From: Actinomycetes bacterium
GTDB lineage: Bacteria > Actinomycetota > Actinomycetes > Actinomycetales > Cellulomonadaceae
Direction of reading: 5' to 3'
Assembly (NCBI GenBank): GCA_023418375.1
Contig: JAEZZV010000049.1
Location: forward strand, 1-6,949
DNA length: 6,949 bases
Below are positions 6,070 through 6,949 of this stretch, one piece after another; position 1 is the first letter of the stretch, and the number at the start of each line of letters is the position of its first letter. Below the pieces are notes generated by a model that saw only the letters and a list, made by a program, of their open reading frames with translations, ran no database searches and was not told where the DNA came from. Made by a program: the position numbers and the translations under genes.

Positions 6070-6098
6070 AGGGTACGGAGTGCGCGAGCATCGGTCAA
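6070..6098 (-). promoter_or_regulatory. Housekeeping-sigma promoter for rplU-rpmA
   Basis: TTGACC (-35, 6098-6093) and TACCCT (-10, 6075-6070) are separated by exactly 17 bp, a near-consensus vegetative promoter and the best in the window. The transcript should start at about 6061-6065, giving a leader of about 103 nt before the rplU ATG. No competing promoter of similar quality was seen in the divergent region. Confidence 0.8.
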
Positions 6099-6120
6099 AC
6101 CTCGCCCGTCGCTCGTCGCC

Positions 6121-6150
6121 GAGCCGGCACGACACCGCCCCCGCCGGCTC
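6121..6150. repeat. 8-bp inverted repeat in the divergent promoter region
   Basis: GAGCCGGC (6121-6128) and GCCGGCTC (6143-6150) are perfect inverted repeats separated by 14 nt. The element lies 22 bp upstream of the rplU -35 box and about 75 bp upstream of the plus-strand gene, so it could be an operator for either direction, or a hairpin in the plus-strand transcript. The half-site GCCGGCTC also occurs at 5633-5640, in the rplU-rpmA intercistronic hairpin. A weak plus-strand promoter candidate overlaps it: ACGACA (6129-6134), 18 bp, CAAGAT (6153-6158). Confidence 0.35.
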
Positions 6151-6225
6151 CTCAAGATCAACTTCCGCTGGACGATCGGACGTGAATGGGCGGCGCACGA
6201 CCGCCCCGTCACGAAGGAGCCCAGG

Positions 6226-6615
6226 ATGCCCTACACGGTGTCGCCGACGTCGTACGGGTACCGGGGAACGTTCATCGCCCCGTTCCCGCCCGCCGAGGCA
6301 CGGACCTGGCTCGCCGAGCTCAAGCGCGTCCTCCCGCCGACGCCGCGACCGTTCGGCCAGCTCATCGACGCACGCCAGCAGCGGATCCAGGACCCGGACT
6401 CCGTGCCGATCGTCGAGGAGGCGCAGCGCTGGCTCCAGGAGCAGGGGATGAACCGCTCGGCCGTCGTCGTGTCCAGCGCGGTCGTGAAGATGAACCTCGC
6501 CCGGATGTCCAAGGAGACCGGCGTCATCGCCTACGAGCGCTACTTCGACGGCAACGAGCCCGACTGGGAGGCCAAGGCCATGGCGTGGCTGACGCAGGGC
6601 GTCGAGCCGAGCTGA
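6226..6615 (+). CDS. STAS/SpoIIAA-like small cytoplasmic protein (129 residues), tentative family
   Basis: The only convincing plus-strand gene. The ATG at 6226 has AAGGAG 6 nt upstream (6214-6219); the frame is open to 5980, but the upstream part is basic shadow sequence running through the rplU promoter. The protein has no signal peptide or membrane segment. Its pattern is strand (residues 2-18, YTVSPTSYGYRGTFIAPF), helix with PPAEARTWLAELKRVL, strand FGQLIDAR (43-50), helix from IVEEAQRWLQEQG (62-74), strand RSAVVVSSAVVKMN (77-90), then a helix, the strand VIAYERYFDG (100-109) and a final WEAKAMAWL helix. This alternating layout and the FGQLIDAR and RSAVVV blocks recall the SpoIIAA-like / STAS-SEC14 proteins, small single-domain proteins of mostly unknown function. 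Family assignment is by pattern memory only. No catalytic motif is visible and no partner gene is adjacent. It converges on the right-edge gene with a 22-nt gap. Confidence 0.85.
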   Translation: MPYTVSPTSYGYRGTFIAPFPPAEARTWLAELKRVLPPTPRPFGQLIDARQQRIQDPDSVPIVEEAQRWLQEQGMNRSAVVVSSAVVKMNLARMSKETGVIAYERYFDGNEPDWEAKAMAWLTQGVEPS

Positions 6616-6637
6616 CGCCTCCGCCGCACCACGCGGG

Positions 6638-6949
6638 CTAGCCCTCCTCCGGGGCCTCCTCGTCCGCTCCGGAGGGGGGCACCTCCGTGGCCTGCACGCT
6701 CGCCAGGACGTCCACCAGGTCCGCCTGCTCGATGTCGGGGACGACCGAGGCAGCGGCAGCCGCTGCGCCGTCCGCGCCGGGGGCGCGCTCCGCGTCCACG
6801 TGCTCGGGGTCGGCGTGCTCCGCGTCCGCGTGCTCGGGGTCGGCGTGCTCGACCGGGGCGTCGTCCGCCTCGGACGACGGCGCCGCGGCCTCGTGCGCGT
6901 GCGCGGCGGCCGCCGCGATCGTCGCGAGCGTGGCCTTGACGGCCTCGCG
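6638..6949 (-). CDS. C-terminal tail of a large protein, probably Rne/Rng-family ribonuclease (runs off the right edge)
   Basis: An open minus-strand frame enters from the right edge and ends at TAG (6638-6640), giving the last 103 residues. They are low-complexity: an Ala-rich start (TLTAIAAAAAHAHEAAAPSS), an acidic and His-rich stretch with EHADP/EHADA repeats, a run of Ala, a possible short helix QAELVDVLASVQ, and an acidic end EEAPEEG. No catalytic motif is in the window. RNase E/G lies just upstream of rplU in many actinobacteria, and its extensions are disordered and charged, so that is the likeliest identity; this rests on synteny, not on sequence. GC-rich codon use and the lack of stops over 312 nt support coding. 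The end is convergent with the plus-strand gene, 22 nt away, with no terminator visible between. Confidence 0.65.
   Translation of the reverse strand, partial: REAVKATLATIAAAAAHAHEAAAPSSEADDAPVEHADPEHADAEHADPEHVDAERAPGADGAAAAAASVVPDIEQADLVDVLASVQATEVPPSGADEEAPEEG
6788..6847 (-). repeat. Two tandem 30-bp repeats inside the right-edge coding region
   Basis: Positions 6788-6817 and 6818-6847 are the same 30 bases except for one change (6798 A, 6828 G). The unit is ten codons, so the frame is kept. Each unit is itself a near-duplicate of 15 bases, giving the protein pattern EHADP-EHADA-EHADP-EHVDA. This is a typical in-frame expansion in a disordered linker and a candidate for length variation between strains. 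Confidence 0.85.

Noticed and set aside
5980..6225. Upstream extension of the plus-strand gene to an ATG at 5980
   Set aside because: It would read through the rplU promoter and leader, is basic and featureless, and the ATG at 6226 has an ideal ribosome binding site.
1..6949. Mobile element, prophage, CRISPR array, tRNA or toxin-antitoxin pair
   Set aside because: No transposase or integrase motifs, no terminal repeats, no spaced direct repeats and no tRNA-like cloverleaf seen on reading both strands; the only tandem repeat is inside a coding frame.

Overview
The window is very GC-rich, has strong GGAGG-type ribosome binding sites and frequent GTG starts, and carries a gene order typical of high-GC actinobacteria (Actinomycetota). 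Protein sequences and synteny suggest a Micrococcales / Cellulomonas-like member; this is inference, because no marker in the window settles the genus. Almost everything is core housekeeping chromosome. I see no insertion sequence, prophage, CRISPR array, tRNA or rRNA.

Layout, read right to left along the main (minus-strand) direction. (1) 6638-6949: acidic, Ala/His/Glu/Asp-rich C-terminal tail of a large protein, probably the RNase E/G that commonly precedes rplU; it contains a 30-bp tandem repeat. (2) 6226-6615: a single plus-strand gene for a 129-residue cytoplasmic protein that resembles the STAS/SpoIIAA-like family. It is convergent with (1) and divergent from rplU. (3) 5960-6225: divergent intergenic region with a near-consensus promoter for rplU, a leader with two mutually exclusive hairpins, and an 8-bp inverted repeat. 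(4) rplU-rpmA (ribosomal proteins bL21 and bL27), followed by a clear intrinsic terminator. (5) obgE, the ribosome-assembly GTPase. (6) proB-proA, the first two steps of proline synthesis. (7) A 209-nt gap, a 46-residue single-pass membrane protein starting at GTG, then nadD (NAD synthesis). (8) The N-terminus of an unidentified Arg/Glu- then Pro/Ala-rich protein whose start overlaps the nadD stop.

Functionally, rplU, rpmA and obgE belong to 50S ribosome biogenesis. proB and proA form one pathway pair: glutamate to glutamyl-5-phosphate to glutamate-5-semialdehyde. nadD makes deamido-NAD. All minus-strand genes could form one long transcript, but hairpins after rpmA and after obgE and the gap after proA suggest graded or separate expression. 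The parts least explained by standard annotation are the plus-strand gene, the structured rplU leader, the 46-residue membrane protein and the repeat-bearing tail at the right edge. I found no convincing new multi-gene system.
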